Source of the DNA: Dehalococcoides mccartyi
GTDB lineage: Bacteria > Chloroflexota > Dehalococcoidia > Dehalococcoidales > Dehalococcoidaceae
Assembly (NCBI RefSeq): GCF_001889305.1
Contig: NZ_CP013074.1
Coordinates: forward strand, 310,001 to 374,000
Length of the DNA stretch: 64,000 bases
Direction of reading: 5' to 3'
The notes below the pieces were generated by a model that made no database searches, was not told the DNA's origin, and saw nothing but the letters and a program-made list of their open reading frames with translations. Positions 45,610 through 54,829 of this stretch are shown here, piece by piece. The stretch's first letter is position 1. Each line of letters begins with the position of its first letter. Both the position numbers and the translations under genes were made by a program.

Positions 45610-46011
45610 CTAGGTCATGGATTTGGATATGCTTTTCAGCATGGCCAGAATAGCAATAACCGCTCTTTGCAGCTCAATGGGCTCTTGTGCCAGCACTTTA
45701 GCTACATAAGGGTCAAGTTGTCTGGGGGTAGAGGTATATTCCGCTTCTATCTCCGAGATACTGTCCTTCTGGGGGGTAAGATATCCGGCCAGAGTGAATA
45801 ATTCATCTTCTTCAAAACCCAAGGGATGAGCAATTCTTTTGAGTATTCTGGCAGACGGAAATCGTTCGCCGCGCTCAATACGCCCCAGGTGGGAAGGAGA
45901 GACGTTGGTCTTGGCGGCCAATTCTTGCAGGGTAAGCGGTATTTTTACCCTTTGCTGACGGATTATCTCTCCAAGGTCTGCCCAGCCATTTGATGATGTG
46001 GCTTTACTCAT
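45610..46011 (-). CDS. XRE-family transcriptional regulator
   Basis: 133 aa. An HTH_3 domain at about 15-72 (IIRQQRVKIPLTLQELAAKT, then SPSHLGRIERGERFPS) is followed by a 60-residue tail without a recognised ligand domain. It probably represses or activates nearby or distant genes as a dimer. It stands alone, with about 250 AT-rich bases on its upstream side that carry no gene. Confidence 0.85.
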   Translation of the reverse strand: MSKATSSNGWADLGEIIRQQRVKIPLTLQELAAKTNVSPSHLGRIERGERFPSARILKRIAHPLGFEEDELFTLAGYLTPQKDSISEIEAEYTSTPRQLDPYVAKVLAQEPIELQRAVIAILAMLKSISKSMT

Positions 46012-46268
46012 GATCTTCCTGCCTTAGATATAATTCGGGTAAGGACTGAATATGATAAAGATACAATAGTATTATACGATAACGCTAACTCATATGCCAG
46101 ATGTCAATTTATGAGCTTTGTACAATGTATACCACCCAAAAGCAAGTGTCAAAATATGTGTTATTGGGAAGCTTGAATTATACAAATGGAATATAGATTA
46201 GTATTATATTTCAGGTCTATTCTGAATAAAAATAGTGCTTTGTATTATGACTATAGTACTTAAATGGT

Positions 46269-48716
46269 TTAGCACAAGCCATATGGGTCAAGGTCAATAC
46301 TCCAGCCCTGTCCAAAACTGATATTCCGAAGGAAATCTGCCGGGTTTGGTGAGCGCAGTATTAGTTGGTACCTATAGCGTCCCCGCAGACGTTGGATGAA
46401 AGCGGGAGCCGGCCCTAAAATTTCCAGACTGCCTGAACCGCCTGCATCAGCTTTTTCCCGGAGGGTTTCAGCCATAACTTCAGCCTGTTGCCGGCAAAAG
46501 TCATGGTTTAAATGGCTGAAAACAATGCAGGCTAATTTCCGGAAAGGAGGGTTATTCAGTTCCCGGCGGTAGGTTATCTCCTTGGCATAAAAACCCTGAT
46601 AATCATGGCAAACTGCTGCCTGAATGGCGTAGTTTTCGGGCGTATAGGTCTGGATAATCACTTTCCCTCCTGATATACCCCGGCCTGCCCGTCCGGCTAC
46701 CTGTGCCAGCAGCTGGAATGTGCGTTCGCCTGCCCTGAAATCAGGCAAGTTCAGACTGATATCCGCGTTTATTACTCCTACCAGAGTAACTGCAGGCAGG
46801 TCAAGCCCTTTGGCTACCATCTGGGTGCCGATAAGTATATCTGCCTGATGGCGGCTGAACGTATCCATTATCTGCTGGTGTTTATTTTTGCCTCTGGTTA
46901 CGTCACTATCCCAGCGCAGCAGTCTTGCCTGTGGAAAAGCCAGTCTTGTTTCTTCCTCCAGTTTCTGGGTGCCTATACCAAGGTATTTAATCCTGCGGCT
47001 GCTGCATTTTGGGCAGGTAAGAGGGTTGGAGTATTGCCTGCCGCACTGATGACAGACCAGATTTTCCTGGTCTGGGTGATATGTGAGCGGAGCATCACAG
47101 CTTTTGCACATGGCTACATAACCGCAATCACGGCACTGGATAAAACTGGCACCGCCCCGGCGGTTTATGAATAAAATGGCCTGCTCATGGTTTGCCAGTA
47201 CTTTTTCAATGGAGGCGTGCAGGTTGCGGGAAAAAATGCTACGGTTGCCCTCGGAGAGTTCGGTGCGCATATCTACCAGCTCGGTTTTTGGCAGGGAAGC
47301 GCCTCTATAGGGGGTCAGGCGTTCGGGCAGTTCCAGAAGCTGGTAAATGCCGTGTTTGGCTTTGAAATAGCTGTCAATATCCGGAGTGGCACTGCCAAGT
47401 ACCACTACAGCACCGTACTCTTCAGCCATTTTATTAGCAACGGTGCGGGTATGATAACGCGGCTGCGGGTCCTGCTGTTTATATGTCCATTCATGCTCTT
47501 CGTCTATGATGATAATGCCGGGTTTGTCCAGAGGGGCAAAAAGGGCGCTTCTGGGGCCGATTACGATATCTGCCTGATCGTTTTTTATCCTTTGCCATTC
47601 GTCAAACTGTTCACCCGGACTGAGGCGGCTGTGCAGCACGGCTATTTTGCCGGGGAAACGCCCTGCAAAACGGGCAATAGTCTGGGGGGTAAGGGATATT
47701 TCGGGTACCAGTACAATACCCTTTCTGCCCAGACGCAGGGTTTCAGCCAGTGACTGCAGATATATTTCGGTTTTACCGCTGCCGGTTATGCCATGAAGTA
47801 AAAATGTTCGGGGATTCGGGTCATTTTCAGGCAGGGTATTCAGGGAATGGGTGATGGCCTGCAAACACTTTGCCTGAGGAGGGCTTAGCTCAAGGTGCAG
47901 CATGGGGGTTATTTGACTGTAATCTATGGGCTGGCGGAATACCTGATGTTCTTCGGTACTTACCAGCCCCTTTTGTTCAAGAGCCTTTAAGACGGCCGAA
48001 TTATTTTTAAAGAGCAGGTTCAGCTGGCTCTTGGCAATGCCTAGCGGATTTTTCCGCAGGCACTCAAAAATATCTGTCTGGCGGGGGGATAACTTAGGGA
48101 GATTCTGGTTTTTAATAAATGCCAATGCCTGCCCGCTCAGGCGGAAGTGTTTTTCAAATTTGGTTTGTACCCTTGCAGGGCTTATCCGGTAGGTGCGTTT
48201 TACCAGCCCCTGATTTATAAGTTTGATTAGGGCGTTTTGGGTGGTTTTCTTGCCGAATATTTTTTCCAGTTCACTCTGGGGAGTAACATCTCCGGCTTTT
48301 AGCCGGTCAAATATTTTTTGCATATTTGGGCTTAAGGTTTCAGACGGGTTTTTTGCTGTAGCTGGCGGGATGGTCTCCAGGCTGATATAGGCCAGGCTTT
48401 GGCGTTCAAAAGACGGCGGCAGCATGAGGGCTACTGCTTCGTAAATACTGCATAAATAGGTTTGGCTTATCCACTTGGCTAACTTCAGCTGGTGAAAAGA
48501 AAGAAGCGGCGTATCAGAGATAACGCCGCAGATTTCACGTGTTTGCCCGAATGCCGGCTGGTCAGTTATTTCAAGGACTATGCCCTGAACTATTTTAGGT
48601 CCGAAAGGAGCCCAGACCGCCTGGCCGGGTTTTATTTCTAACCCCAATGGTATGGAGTAGGAAAAACTGCCCGGTCTAAGTACCGGAGTGTTTACGGCCA
48701 GTTCGGCAAAAGCCAA
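46269..48716 (-). CDS. priA: Primosomal replication-restart helicase PriA
   Basis: 815 aa. N-terminal 3'-DNA-binding domain, Walker A GITGSGKTEIYL near 310-320, Walker B DEEH near 402, and a zinc-binding insert with eight cysteines (CRDCGYVAMCKSC...CHQCG...CPKCSS) near 525-570. Helicase motifs QMVAKGLDLP and QVAGRAGRG complete it. It reloads the replisome at stalled forks. Full length. Confidence 0.93.
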   Translation of the reverse strand: MAFAELAVNTPVLRPGSFSYSIPLGLEIKPGQAVWAPFGPKIVQGIVLEITDQPAFGQTREICGVISDTPLLSFHQLKLAKWISQTYLCSIYEAVALMLPPSFERQSLAYISLETIPPATAKNPSETLSPNMQKIFDRLKAGDVTPQSELEKIFGKKTTQNALIKLINQGLVKRTYRISPARVQTKFEKHFRLSGQALAFIKNQNLPKLSPRQTDIFECLRKNPLGIAKSQLNLLFKNNSAVLKALEQKGLVSTEEHQVFRQPIDYSQITPMLHLELSPPQAKCLQAITHSLNTLPENDPNPRTFLLHGITGSGKTEIYLQSLAETLRLGRKGIVLVPEISLTPQTIARFAGRFPGKIAVLHSRLSPGEQFDEWQRIKNDQADIVIGPRSALFAPLDKPGIIIIDEEHEWTYKQQDPQPRYHTRTVANKMAEEYGAVVVLGSATPDIDSYFKAKHGIYQLLELPERLTPYRGASLPKTELVDMRTELSEGNRSIFSRNLHASIEKVLANHEQAILFINRRGGASFIQCRDCGYVAMCKSCDAPLTYHPDQENLVCHQCGRQYSNPLTCPKCSSRRIKYLGIGTQKLEEETRLAFPQARLLRWDSDVTRGKNKHQQIMDTFSRHQADILIGTQMVAKGLDLPAVTLVGVINADISLNLPDFRAGERTFQLLAQVAGRAGRGISGGKVIIQTYTPENYAIQAAVCHDYQGFYAKEITYRRELNNPPFRKLACIVFSHLNHDFCRQQAEVMAETLREKADAGGSGSLEILGPAPAFIQRLRGRYRYQLILRSPNPADFLRNISFGQGWSIDLDPYGLC

Positions 48717-48738
48717 TCCATATACCCCCTAAGAGAGC

Positions 48739-49149
48739 TTAAGAGGGTGTTTGTTTAACTTCTTTGATGCGGGCAGCTTTCCCGGAAAGCTTGCGCAGGT
48801 AGAACAGGCGGGCACGGCGTACTTTACCCTTCTTCATAATCTCAACCTTGGTAACGTTGGGTGAGAGGAAGGGGAAGGTGCGTTCAACACCTACGCCGTA
48901 GCTTATGCGTCGAACGGTGAAATTGCCGCCGTCAGCGGCCTGTTTTATTTTAAGGACTACACCCTGAAACATCTGAATACGTTCTTTGTCGCCTTCTTTA
49001 ATGCGGGCGTGTACTTTTATGGTATCACCGGGGCCGAAACTCGGCAGAACTTTTCCCTCTGCGGTATTTTCTACAGCAACTGTTTCTTCAGCTGCGGTTT
49101 CTTCTTCATTGGTTTCAGGGGTTTCCTGATTATTCATAGTCTCTTCCAT
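48739..49149 (-). CDS. rplS: 50S ribosomal protein L19, with acidic N-terminal extension
   Basis: 136 aa. The L19 core runs from about residue 35 ([16 protein letters not shown] to [16 protein letters not shown]). The preceding 32 residues are a glutamate/threonine-rich extension ([20 protein letters not shown]) absent from most L19 proteins. The ATG at 49149 has AAAGGAG upstream. It lies in the usual neighbourhood of trmD. Confidence 0.93.
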   Translation of the reverse strand: MEETMNNQETPETNEEETAAEETVAVENTAEGKVLPSFGPGDTIKVHARIKEGDKERIQMFQGVVLKIKQAADGGNFTVRRISYGVGVERTFPFLSPNVTKVEIMKKGKVRRARLFYLRKLSGKAARIKEVKQTPS

Positions 49150-49272
49150 GGCGGTAAAAACTCCTTTAAATATCAACGGAATATTAAAACACAAACCCAA
49201 TTCATAATCAAGTGCGCGGGTTTGGCAGAGGGGATGCGGGGTGTTTGCATACCTTATATATAATACCGGGTT

Positions 49273-50019
49273 TTAATCTTTGGGGTTTTCTTCGGCCAGT
49301 ATTTCGTCCATCAGCTTGCGGTCTGTTTTGGAGAGGGTTATTTTTTCAAGCATATCCGGGCGTCTTTTCAAAGTACGCCGCAGAGATTCTTTACGACGCC
49401 AGCGGTCTATCCGGGCATGATTGCCTGAAAGAAGTACCTCCGGTATACCCCAGCCCCTGAATACCGGGGGACGGGTGTAGTGGGGGTGTTCCAGCAGGCC
49501 ATTTGAGTGGGAGTCTTCTTCTGAGGAGTCTTCTGAACCAAGTACGCCGGGTATCAGGCGGGAAACCGTATCTATAACTACCATGGCGGCCAGTTCCCCG
49601 CCGGTCAGCACAAAATCACCTATGCTTATTTCGTCTGTGGCCAGATGTTCCCGCACCCGCTCGTCAAAGCCTTCGTAATGGCCGCAGATTATAATCAGCC
49701 GCTGGTTGCCTGCCAGTTCGCGGGCGACAGATTGGTTAAAGGTGCGTCCCTGCGGGGAAAGGAGAATTACCGGGGCAGGGGTAGGATCTTTTTCCATGAC
49801 CGCCTCTACTGCCTCAAACAAAGGTTCGGGCTTAAGCAGCATGCCGGCACCGCCGCCATAGGGGGAATCATCTACCGCATGGTGCTTGTCATGGCTGAAA
49901 TCCCTGAAGTTATGTATTTCTAACCTTACCAGATTTTTGTCTGCTGCCCGCTTGAAAATACTCTCTTCAAAAGGGGACTGAAACATCTCCGGAAAAAGGG
50001 TTAATACATCTATTTTCAA
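49273..50019 (-). CDS. trmD: tRNA (guanine37-N1)-methyltransferase TrmD
   Basis: 248 aa. SPOUT trefoil-knot signatures [13 protein letters not shown] near 52-64, [10 protein letters not shown] near 112-121 and [13 protein letters not shown] near 132-145. It methylates G37 of tRNAs reading CNN codons, preventing frameshifts. Just upstream of rplS on the same strand, the conserved bacterial pairing. Confidence 0.95.
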   Translation of the reverse strand: MKIDVLTLFPEMFQSPFEESIFKRAADKNLVRLEIHNFRDFSHDKHHAVDDSPYGGGAGMLLKPEPLFEAVEAVMEKDPTPAPVILLSPQGRTFNQSVARELAGNQRLIIICGHYEGFDERVREHLATDEISIGDFVLTGGELAAMVVIDTVSRLIPGVLGSEDSSEEDSHSNGLLEHPHYTRPPVFRGWGIPEVLLSGNHARIDRWRRKESLRRTLKRRPDMLEKITLSKTDRKLMDEILAEENPKD

Positions 50020-50123
50020 GCTTTTCTCTCCTATTTTTACCCCTTGACGCTGTTCTATTTTAGCATACCCTTTTGGCCAGACCCAAAAGCCAAAAAGGTA
50101 TACAAAAATATATTTTTAAAGGC

Positions 50124-50152
50124 TTGACAATAGGGGTGTTCGCTTATAGAAT
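50124..50152 (+). promoter_or_regulatory. Promoter of the mraZ division operon
   Basis: TTGACA (50124-50129), a 17-base spacer, TAGAAT (50147-50152); a near-consensus sigma70 promoter about 50 bases before mraZ. Confidence 0.8.
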
Positions 50153-50160
50153 GGGAAAAA

Positions 50161-50186
50161 GTGGGGTAATGTGGTAAGTCGGGGAG
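50161..50186 (+). promoter_or_regulatory. MraZ-box-like direct repeats (autorepressor site)
   Basis: Three G-rich hexamers at 10-base spacing: GTGGGG (50161), GTGGTA (50171), GGGGAG (50181). MraZ is known to bind tandem TGGGN-type repeats upstream of its own gene, and this array lies just past the -10. Confidence 0.6.
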
Positions 50187-50201
50187 AGAGTATCTAAGAA
50201 G

Positions 50202-50630
50202 ATGTTTTTTGGAGAATTTGAGTACAAGCTGGACGAAAAGGGGCGTTTCCCTTTGCCTCCCGCCATCAGGCCCAGCCTGAAGGACGGCTTGATACTTGCA
50301 CCCGGCACCGGTGAGAAATGCATTTACGCTTACCCCCTGTGCGAATGGAAAAAACTGGCTGAAAGCCTGAAGAGTACTACAGTTGCTCCCAGCAAGATGC
50401 GCCGCTTAAACAGGGCTCTTTTCGCTTTGGCTTTTGATGTTAATCTGGATGCCCAAGGACGTCTAACCCTGCCTGCACCCTTGAAAAACTATGCTGGGGT
50501 TAATATAGAGGTTATTGTGGCAGGTGTCAACAATTATTTAGAAATTTGGGATAAAGAGACCTGGGAATCTGAAAAGAAGGCCAGCCAGGAGCAGGCATGG
50601 CAGATAATAGAAACGCTTGAGGGGAATTAA
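50202..50630 (+). CDS. mraZ: Transcriptional regulator MraZ
   Basis: 142 aa with two AbrB-like MraZ domains: FFGEFEYKLDEKGRFPLP at the start and FDVNLDAQGRLTLPAPLKNYAG near 75. It is the first gene of the division cluster and likely represses its own promoter. It also overlaps functionally with rsmH, which starts 7 bases after its stop. Confidence 0.93.
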   Translation: MFFGEFEYKLDEKGRFPLPPAIRPSLKDGLILAPGTGEKCIYAYPLCEWKKLAESLKSTTVAPSKMRRLNRALFALAFDVNLDAQGRLTLPAPLKNYAGVNIEVIVAGVNNYLEIWDKETWESEKKASQEQAWQIIETLEGN

Positions 50631-50636
50631 ACAGAA

Positions 50637-51686
50637 GTGACTGAGTATCCTCATATACCGGTTATGCTGGAAGAGTCTATACAGGGGTTGGGGGTTATAC
50701 CCGGCGGCCGTTATGTGGACTGCACTTTGGGGGCAGGTGGTCACTCCGAGGCTATTTTGGAGCACAGTTACCCTGGCGGACAGCTTTTGTCTATAGATAC
50801 AGATCCCAAGGCTATAGCTTTGGCTGCTGAGCGCCTGAAAGGTTTCGGCAGTTCGGTTTTACTGGTAAATGATAACTTTGCAAATTTGAAAGATATATGC
50901 CAGCGGTACGAATATATGCCGGTGCATGGCATTTTGTTTGATTTAGGTCTTTCCTCCATGCAGCTTGACAGAGAGGAATCCGGGTTCAGTTTTCAAACTG
51001 AAGCTCCTCTGGATATGCGTTTTTCACCCGGTCAGGAACTCTCGGCGGCGGATATCGTTAATACTTATGACCTTGCAGAGCTTTCAGATTTGATTTGGAA
51101 GTACGGTGAAGAGCCTTTCAGCCGGCGGATTGCCCGGGCTATTTTAGAGAAAAGGCCGTTTAAAACAACTACCGAATTGGCGTCTGTTATTGAAAAAGCG
51201 GTTGGGGGGCGTCACGGGCGGATTCATCCTGCCACCCGGACTTTCCAGGCTTTGCGGATAGCGGTAAACGAGGAGCTTTCGCACCTTGAGAGCGCTCTTG
51301 CACAGGCCCAAAGCCTTTTGGGACATGGCGGGCGGCTGGTAGTGATAAGCTACCATTCGCTTGAGGACCGCATTGTAAAACAATATTTTCAGAAAGAAGC
51401 CAAGGGCTGTATCTGCCCGGATGATATACCCCAGTGTGTTTGTGATCACCAGCCTTCGCTGAGAATAATAAACCGCCGGGTGATTACTCCGTCGGATGAA
51501 GAAATATCCCGAAACCCGCGCAGCCGGAGCGCCAAGATGCGGGTAGCGGAACGGATTATAGAACCCGGTGATGGGCGTTTTTTTTCCAGCCGGGCAGATG
51601 AATTAGTTAATCATGTCAGCGAAACTGGCTCTGTTCGGCACGGACAGGCTAAACATAAGGGGGTGGTCCAGAGGGGAGGCAGCTGA
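50637..51686 (+). CDS. rsmH: 16S rRNA (cytosine1402-N4)-methyltransferase RsmH
   Basis: 349 aa from a GTG start with GAGGGG upstream. It has [10 protein letters not shown], the SAM site [16 protein letters not shown] near 24-39, and [15 protein letters not shown] near 238, all typical of RsmH/MraW. It fine-tunes ribosome decoding. It follows mraZ as in most bacteria. Confidence 0.93.
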   Translation: MTEYPHIPVMLEESIQGLGVIPGGRYVDCTLGAGGHSEAILEHSYPGGQLLSIDTDPKAIALAAERLKGFGSSVLLVNDNFANLKDICQRYEYMPVHGILFDLGLSSMQLDREESGFSFQTEAPLDMRFSPGQELSAADIVNTYDLAELSDLIWKYGEEPFSRRIARAILEKRPFKTTTELASVIEKAVGGRHGRIHPATRTFQALRIAVNEELSHLESALAQAQSLLGHGGRLVVISYHSLEDRIVKQYFQKEAKGCICPDDIPQCVCDHQPSLRIINRRVITPSDEEISRNPRSRSAKMRVAERIIEPGDGRFFSSRADELVNHVSETGSVRHGQAKHKGVVQRGGS

Positions 51687-51756
51687 TGTGCGGAAAGGAC
51701 TAATGTTCCCGTAAGGGATTTTTGAGATACACGGTTTTGCAAATGGAGGGAGATAT

Positions 51757-52983
51757 ATGAAAAACAGAATCGTTACAGCGATTGATGTCGGCACTACCAA
51801 GATCTGTACTATAATTGCCGAAGTAAATCCTGTGGGCGGTGTCAACGTAGTTGGTGTTGGCATAGGTCCTTCGCAGGGTTTACATAAAGGTCTGGTAGTA
51901 AACATCAATGACGCACGGGAGTCCATCAGGGAGTCTATCCGTAAGGCGGAGCAGGCTTCCGGATACAAGGTTGAGTCCGCCTATGTAGGCGTAACCGGAC
52001 GCCACGTGGCCTCTATGAACAACAGGGGTGTGGTGGCTATTACCAGGAATGACCGCCTGGTAAGAAGTGATGACCTGAAGCGGGTTATGGCTACCGCTCA
52101 GAATATCAGCGTCCCCAATGACCGCAAACTGCTCCACGTTATTCCCAGAACCTATGCAGTAGACGGCCAATCCGGGGTAAAAAACCCGGTAGGTATGCAT
52201 GGTTTCAGGCTGGATGTGGAAACACATATTATTACTGCGGCCGCTACCTCGGTACAGAATCTGGTAAAATGCATTCGGGGGCTGGGCATTGATATTGATG
52301 ACCTGGTACTTGAACCTATTGCTTCCAGTGAAGCTGTACTGACTGATGACGAAAAGCAGGTGGGTGTTATCCTGGCCGATATCGGCGGCGGCACCACTGA
52401 TATCTGCGTCTTCAAAGATGGTAGTATCTGGCACACAGCTATTATCCCGGTGGCTGGTTATCAGCTGACACGTGATGTGGCTATTGGCCTGGGCCTTCCT
52501 TTTGATGTTGCCGAGGAAATGAAGAAACGCTACGGCAGCGTCCTGCCCGTATATGAAACTAAAATGGAATCTCCCAGCCCTATCTGTGAAGATGGCCATG
52601 GCGTTTCTTATCAGGACCTTTGTGACATCATCCGCGCCCGGGTTGAGGAAGTTCTCCGCCTTATTATGCTGGAAATACCGAACTCTGATTATGACAGCCT
52701 GGTACCGGCAGGGCTGGTACTTACCGGCGGCAGCTCTAATCTGGCGGGTATGGAAACTCTGGGACGGGATATCCTGCGCATACCGGTAAGGGTAGGAAAC
52801 CCTGACAAAGTATACGGCATTATAGATTCACTTCATGACCCGGCTTATGCCACCGGTGTAGGCCTTCTCATCTGGGGTGCCAAACACCAGCCGGTCAAAA
52901 AATCCTGGCTGGATAATCTCGGCTTTTTCGGCCGAATGCGTAACTTGCTCAAGGGTTTTGCCGGTCTGTTCGGGACTAATTAG
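51757..52983 (+). CDS. ftsA: Cell-division protein FtsA
   Basis: 408 aa, actin-like ATPase. Motifs include AIDVGTTKICTIIAEV near 6-21, LADIGGGTTDICVF near 207-220, and GLVLTGGSSNLAGM near 325. The C-terminal amphipathic helix that ties FtsZ to the membrane is present (LRNLLKGFAGLFG). The fork from rsmH skips ftsL, ftsI, murE, murF, mraY and murD, consistent with the wall-less Dehalococcoides lifestyle. Confidence 0.94.
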   Translation: MKNRIVTAIDVGTTKICTIIAEVNPVGGVNVVGVGIGPSQGLHKGLVVNINDARESIRESIRKAEQASGYKVESAYVGVTGRHVASMNNRGVVAITRNDRLVRSDDLKRVMATAQNISVPNDRKLLHVIPRTYAVDGQSGVKNPVGMHGFRLDVETHIITAAATSVQNLVKCIRGLGIDIDDLVLEPIASSEAVLTDDEKQVGVILADIGGGTTDICVFKDGSIWHTAIIPVAGYQLTRDVAIGLGLPFDVAEEMKKRYGSVLPVYETKMESPSPICEDGHGVSYQDLCDIIRARVEEVLRLIMLEIPNSDYDSLVPAGLVLTGGSSNLAGMETLGRDILRIPVRVGNPDKVYGIIDSLHDPAYATGVGLLIWGAKHQPVKKSWLDNLGFFGRMRNLLKGFAGLFGTN

Positions 52984-53023
52984 GTAAAGTAAATATTTAG
53001 AGTGATATAAGGAGAATATAAAA

Positions 53024-54154
53024 ATGGCTAAAACAAGTTTCGTTCCCAATCCCGCCAGAATTAAAGTATTCGGCTGTGGCGGCGGCGGTTGCAATGCTGT
53101 TACCCGCATGGTCCGTGAAGAAATACAGGGTGTTGAGTTTATTGCTATCAACACTGATGCCCAGGCTTTGGCTATCACTGAAGCTCCTATCCGCCTCCAG
53201 ATAGGCGAAAGAGTTACCCGCGGTTTGGGTGCCGGCGGCGACCATAACATGGGTCAGAAGGCGGCCGAAGAGAGCCGTGATGAAATCCGTGAGATAGTTA
53301 ACGGGGCGGATATGGTCTTTGTAACTGCCGGCATGGGCGGCGGTACCGGCACAGGTTCTGCTCCCATTGTAGCCGAAGAGTCCAAGAAAAGCGGCGCTTT
53401 GACTATTGCCGTTGTTACCAAGCCCTTCACTTTTGAAGGTGCTCACCGTGCCTCTACCGCCAAAGAAGGCATTAATCGCCTGCTGGGCAAGGTAGATACC
53501 CTGATTATTATCCCTAATGACCGTTTGCTGGATTTGTGCGACCAGAAGACCGGCGTTGATGCTGCCTTCAAAATGGCTGATGATGTACTGCGCCATGGCG
53601 TACAGGCTATTTCCGAGGTAATCACCGTTCCCGGTTTGATCAACCTGGACTTTGCTGATGTGCGTGCCGTTATGCGGGATGCCGGCCCGGCCTGGATGTC
53701 TATCGGTTATGGTTCCGGCAAAAACAGGGCTTCAGATGCTGCCAAGAGCGCTCTGGCCAGCCCCTTGCTGGATGTTTCCATCACCGGCTCCAAGGGTGTT
53801 CTTTTCAATATAGTGGGCGGTCCTGACCTGAGCCTTATGGAAGTTAACGAAGCAGCGGATGTTATTAAGCAGGCAGTTGATCCTGACGCCAACATCATTT
53901 TCGGTGTGGCTTCAGACTCATCCATGGGTTCAAATGTAAAGATAACCCTGATTGCTACCGGTTTTGTTTCCAAGATTGGTATGGCCGAAGAAGAGGGTGA
54001 TGATGCCATTACCCGCCAGCTGAAAGGTATCAAGACCGAAGACGAGCTGGATGTACCTTCCTTCCTGCGGAGACCGTTATTCAATCGGGCTCGCCCGGTT
54101 GCACCGCCGGTGGATACCCGCTCTAACAAGCCCTCTTCCAGGATTTCCTGGTAA
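53024..54154 (+). CDS. ftsZ: Cell-division protein FtsZ
   Basis: 376 aa. Tubulin-like GTPase signatures [11 protein letters not shown] near 20-30 and [14 protein letters not shown] near 105-118; the polymer T7 loop [11 protein letters not shown] near 208. The C-terminal tail holds LDVPSFLRR, a recognisable FtsA-binding peptide, followed by a further 20 residues. AAGGAG precedes the ATG; followed by a strong terminator. Confidence 0.95.
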   Translation: MAKTSFVPNPARIKVFGCGGGGCNAVTRMVREEIQGVEFIAINTDAQALAITEAPIRLQIGERVTRGLGAGGDHNMGQKAAEESRDEIREIVNGADMVFVTAGMGGGTGTGSAPIVAEESKKSGALTIAVVTKPFTFEGAHRASTAKEGINRLLGKVDTLIIIPNDRLLDLCDQKTGVDAAFKMADDVLRHGVQAISEVITVPGLINLDFADVRAVMRDAGPAWMSIGYGSGKNRASDAAKSALASPLLDVSITGSKGVLFNIVGGPDLSLMEVNEAADVIKQAVDPDANIIFGVASDSSMGSNVKITLIATGFVSKIGMAEEEGDDAITRQLKGIKTEDELDVPSFLRRPLFNRARPVAPPVDTRSNKPSSRISW

Positions 54155-54174
54155 GTCTGGTATAGATAATATAG

Positions 54175-54207
54175 CAGGGCTGCAGTTTATAAACTGCAGC
54201 CCTGTTT
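54175..54207 (+). terminator. Terminator of the mraZ-rsmH-ftsA-ftsZ operon
   Basis: CAGGGCTGCAGTTT, loop of two, AAACTGCAGCCCTG, then TTTCTTT. A 14-bp perfect stem, 20 bases after the ftsZ stop. Confidence 0.92.
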
Positions 54208-54235
54208 CTTTGTAAAAAATAGGACTATATACGTA

Positions 54236-54264
54236 TTGACTACCACTATCCCTTGTGTTAATCT
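54236..54264 (+). promoter_or_regulatory. Promoter of nrdR-nrdJ
   Basis: TTGACT (54236-54241), 17-base spacer, TAATCT (54259-54264), ending 10 bases before the NrdR box. Confidence 0.6.
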
Positions 54265-54273
54265 ATCTGCGCA

Positions 54274-54289
54274 ACACAATATACAGTGT
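54274..54289 (+). promoter_or_regulatory. NrdR box
   Basis: ACACAATATACAGTGT, a 16-bp near-palindrome matching the known NrdR operator. It lies at the transcription start, where NrdR would block initiation, and just before the nrdR GTG. Indicates autoregulation together with nrdJ. A clear second box was not found. Confidence 0.8.
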
Positions 54290-54300
54290 TGGAGGGCGTA

Positions 54301-54828
54301 GTGGATTGTCCTTATTGCAGTCACCCTGATTCCAAGGTGATAGATTCCAGAGATGTAGATGACGGGGTCCGCCGAAGACGTGAATGTGTGGTTTGCGGGC
54401 AGCGCTTTACTACTTATGAACGTTTTCAGCCGGCCGGTCTTTTTGTAGTTAAGAAAGATCAGCGCCGTGAAGAGTTTAACAAAGAAAAATTGCTGAGCGG
54501 TCTCAGACGTGCTTGTGAAAAACGCCCCTTGCCAGCCGGAGCGGTGGATAAAATAGCTGGTGATATAGAAGCTGAAATTTACAATATGGGCAAGGCCGAA
54601 ATACCCAGTACCCTTTTGGGGGATATGGTTATGGAAAAGCTTAAGGCACTGGATAATATTGCCTATGTGCGTTTTGCCAGTGTTTATCGTGAGTTTACCG
54701 ATATTACCCAGCTTAAAAAAGTAGTAGATAATTTGGTAAACGGACAGGACGAGGGCATACATAAAGGGCAGCTTAGCCTGTTGCCTGAAGATAAGATTTC
54801 CCCCAAGACCAGATATCAGAGGAGATGA
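54301..54828 (+). CDS. nrdR: Ribonucleotide reductase repressor NrdR
   Basis: 175 aa. An N-terminal zinc ribbon (CPYCSHPDSKVIDSR, then CVVCGQRFTTYER) for operator binding and an ATP-cone (about 47-137, VVKKDQRREEFNKEKLLSGL) sensing ATP/dATP. The GTG start at 54301 has GGAGGG 5 bases before it and gives the family start MDCPYC. The box at 54274-54289 predicts that it represses itself and nrdJ. Confidence 0.93.
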   Translation: MDCPYCSHPDSKVIDSRDVDDGVRRRRECVVCGQRFTTYERFQPAGLFVVKKDQRREEFNKEKLLSGLRRACEKRPLPAGAVDKIAGDIEAEIYNMGKAEIPSTLLGDMVMEKLKALDNIAYVRFASVYREFTDITQLKKVVDNLVNGQDEGIHKGQLSLLPEDKISPKTRYQRR

Positions 54829-54829
54829 C

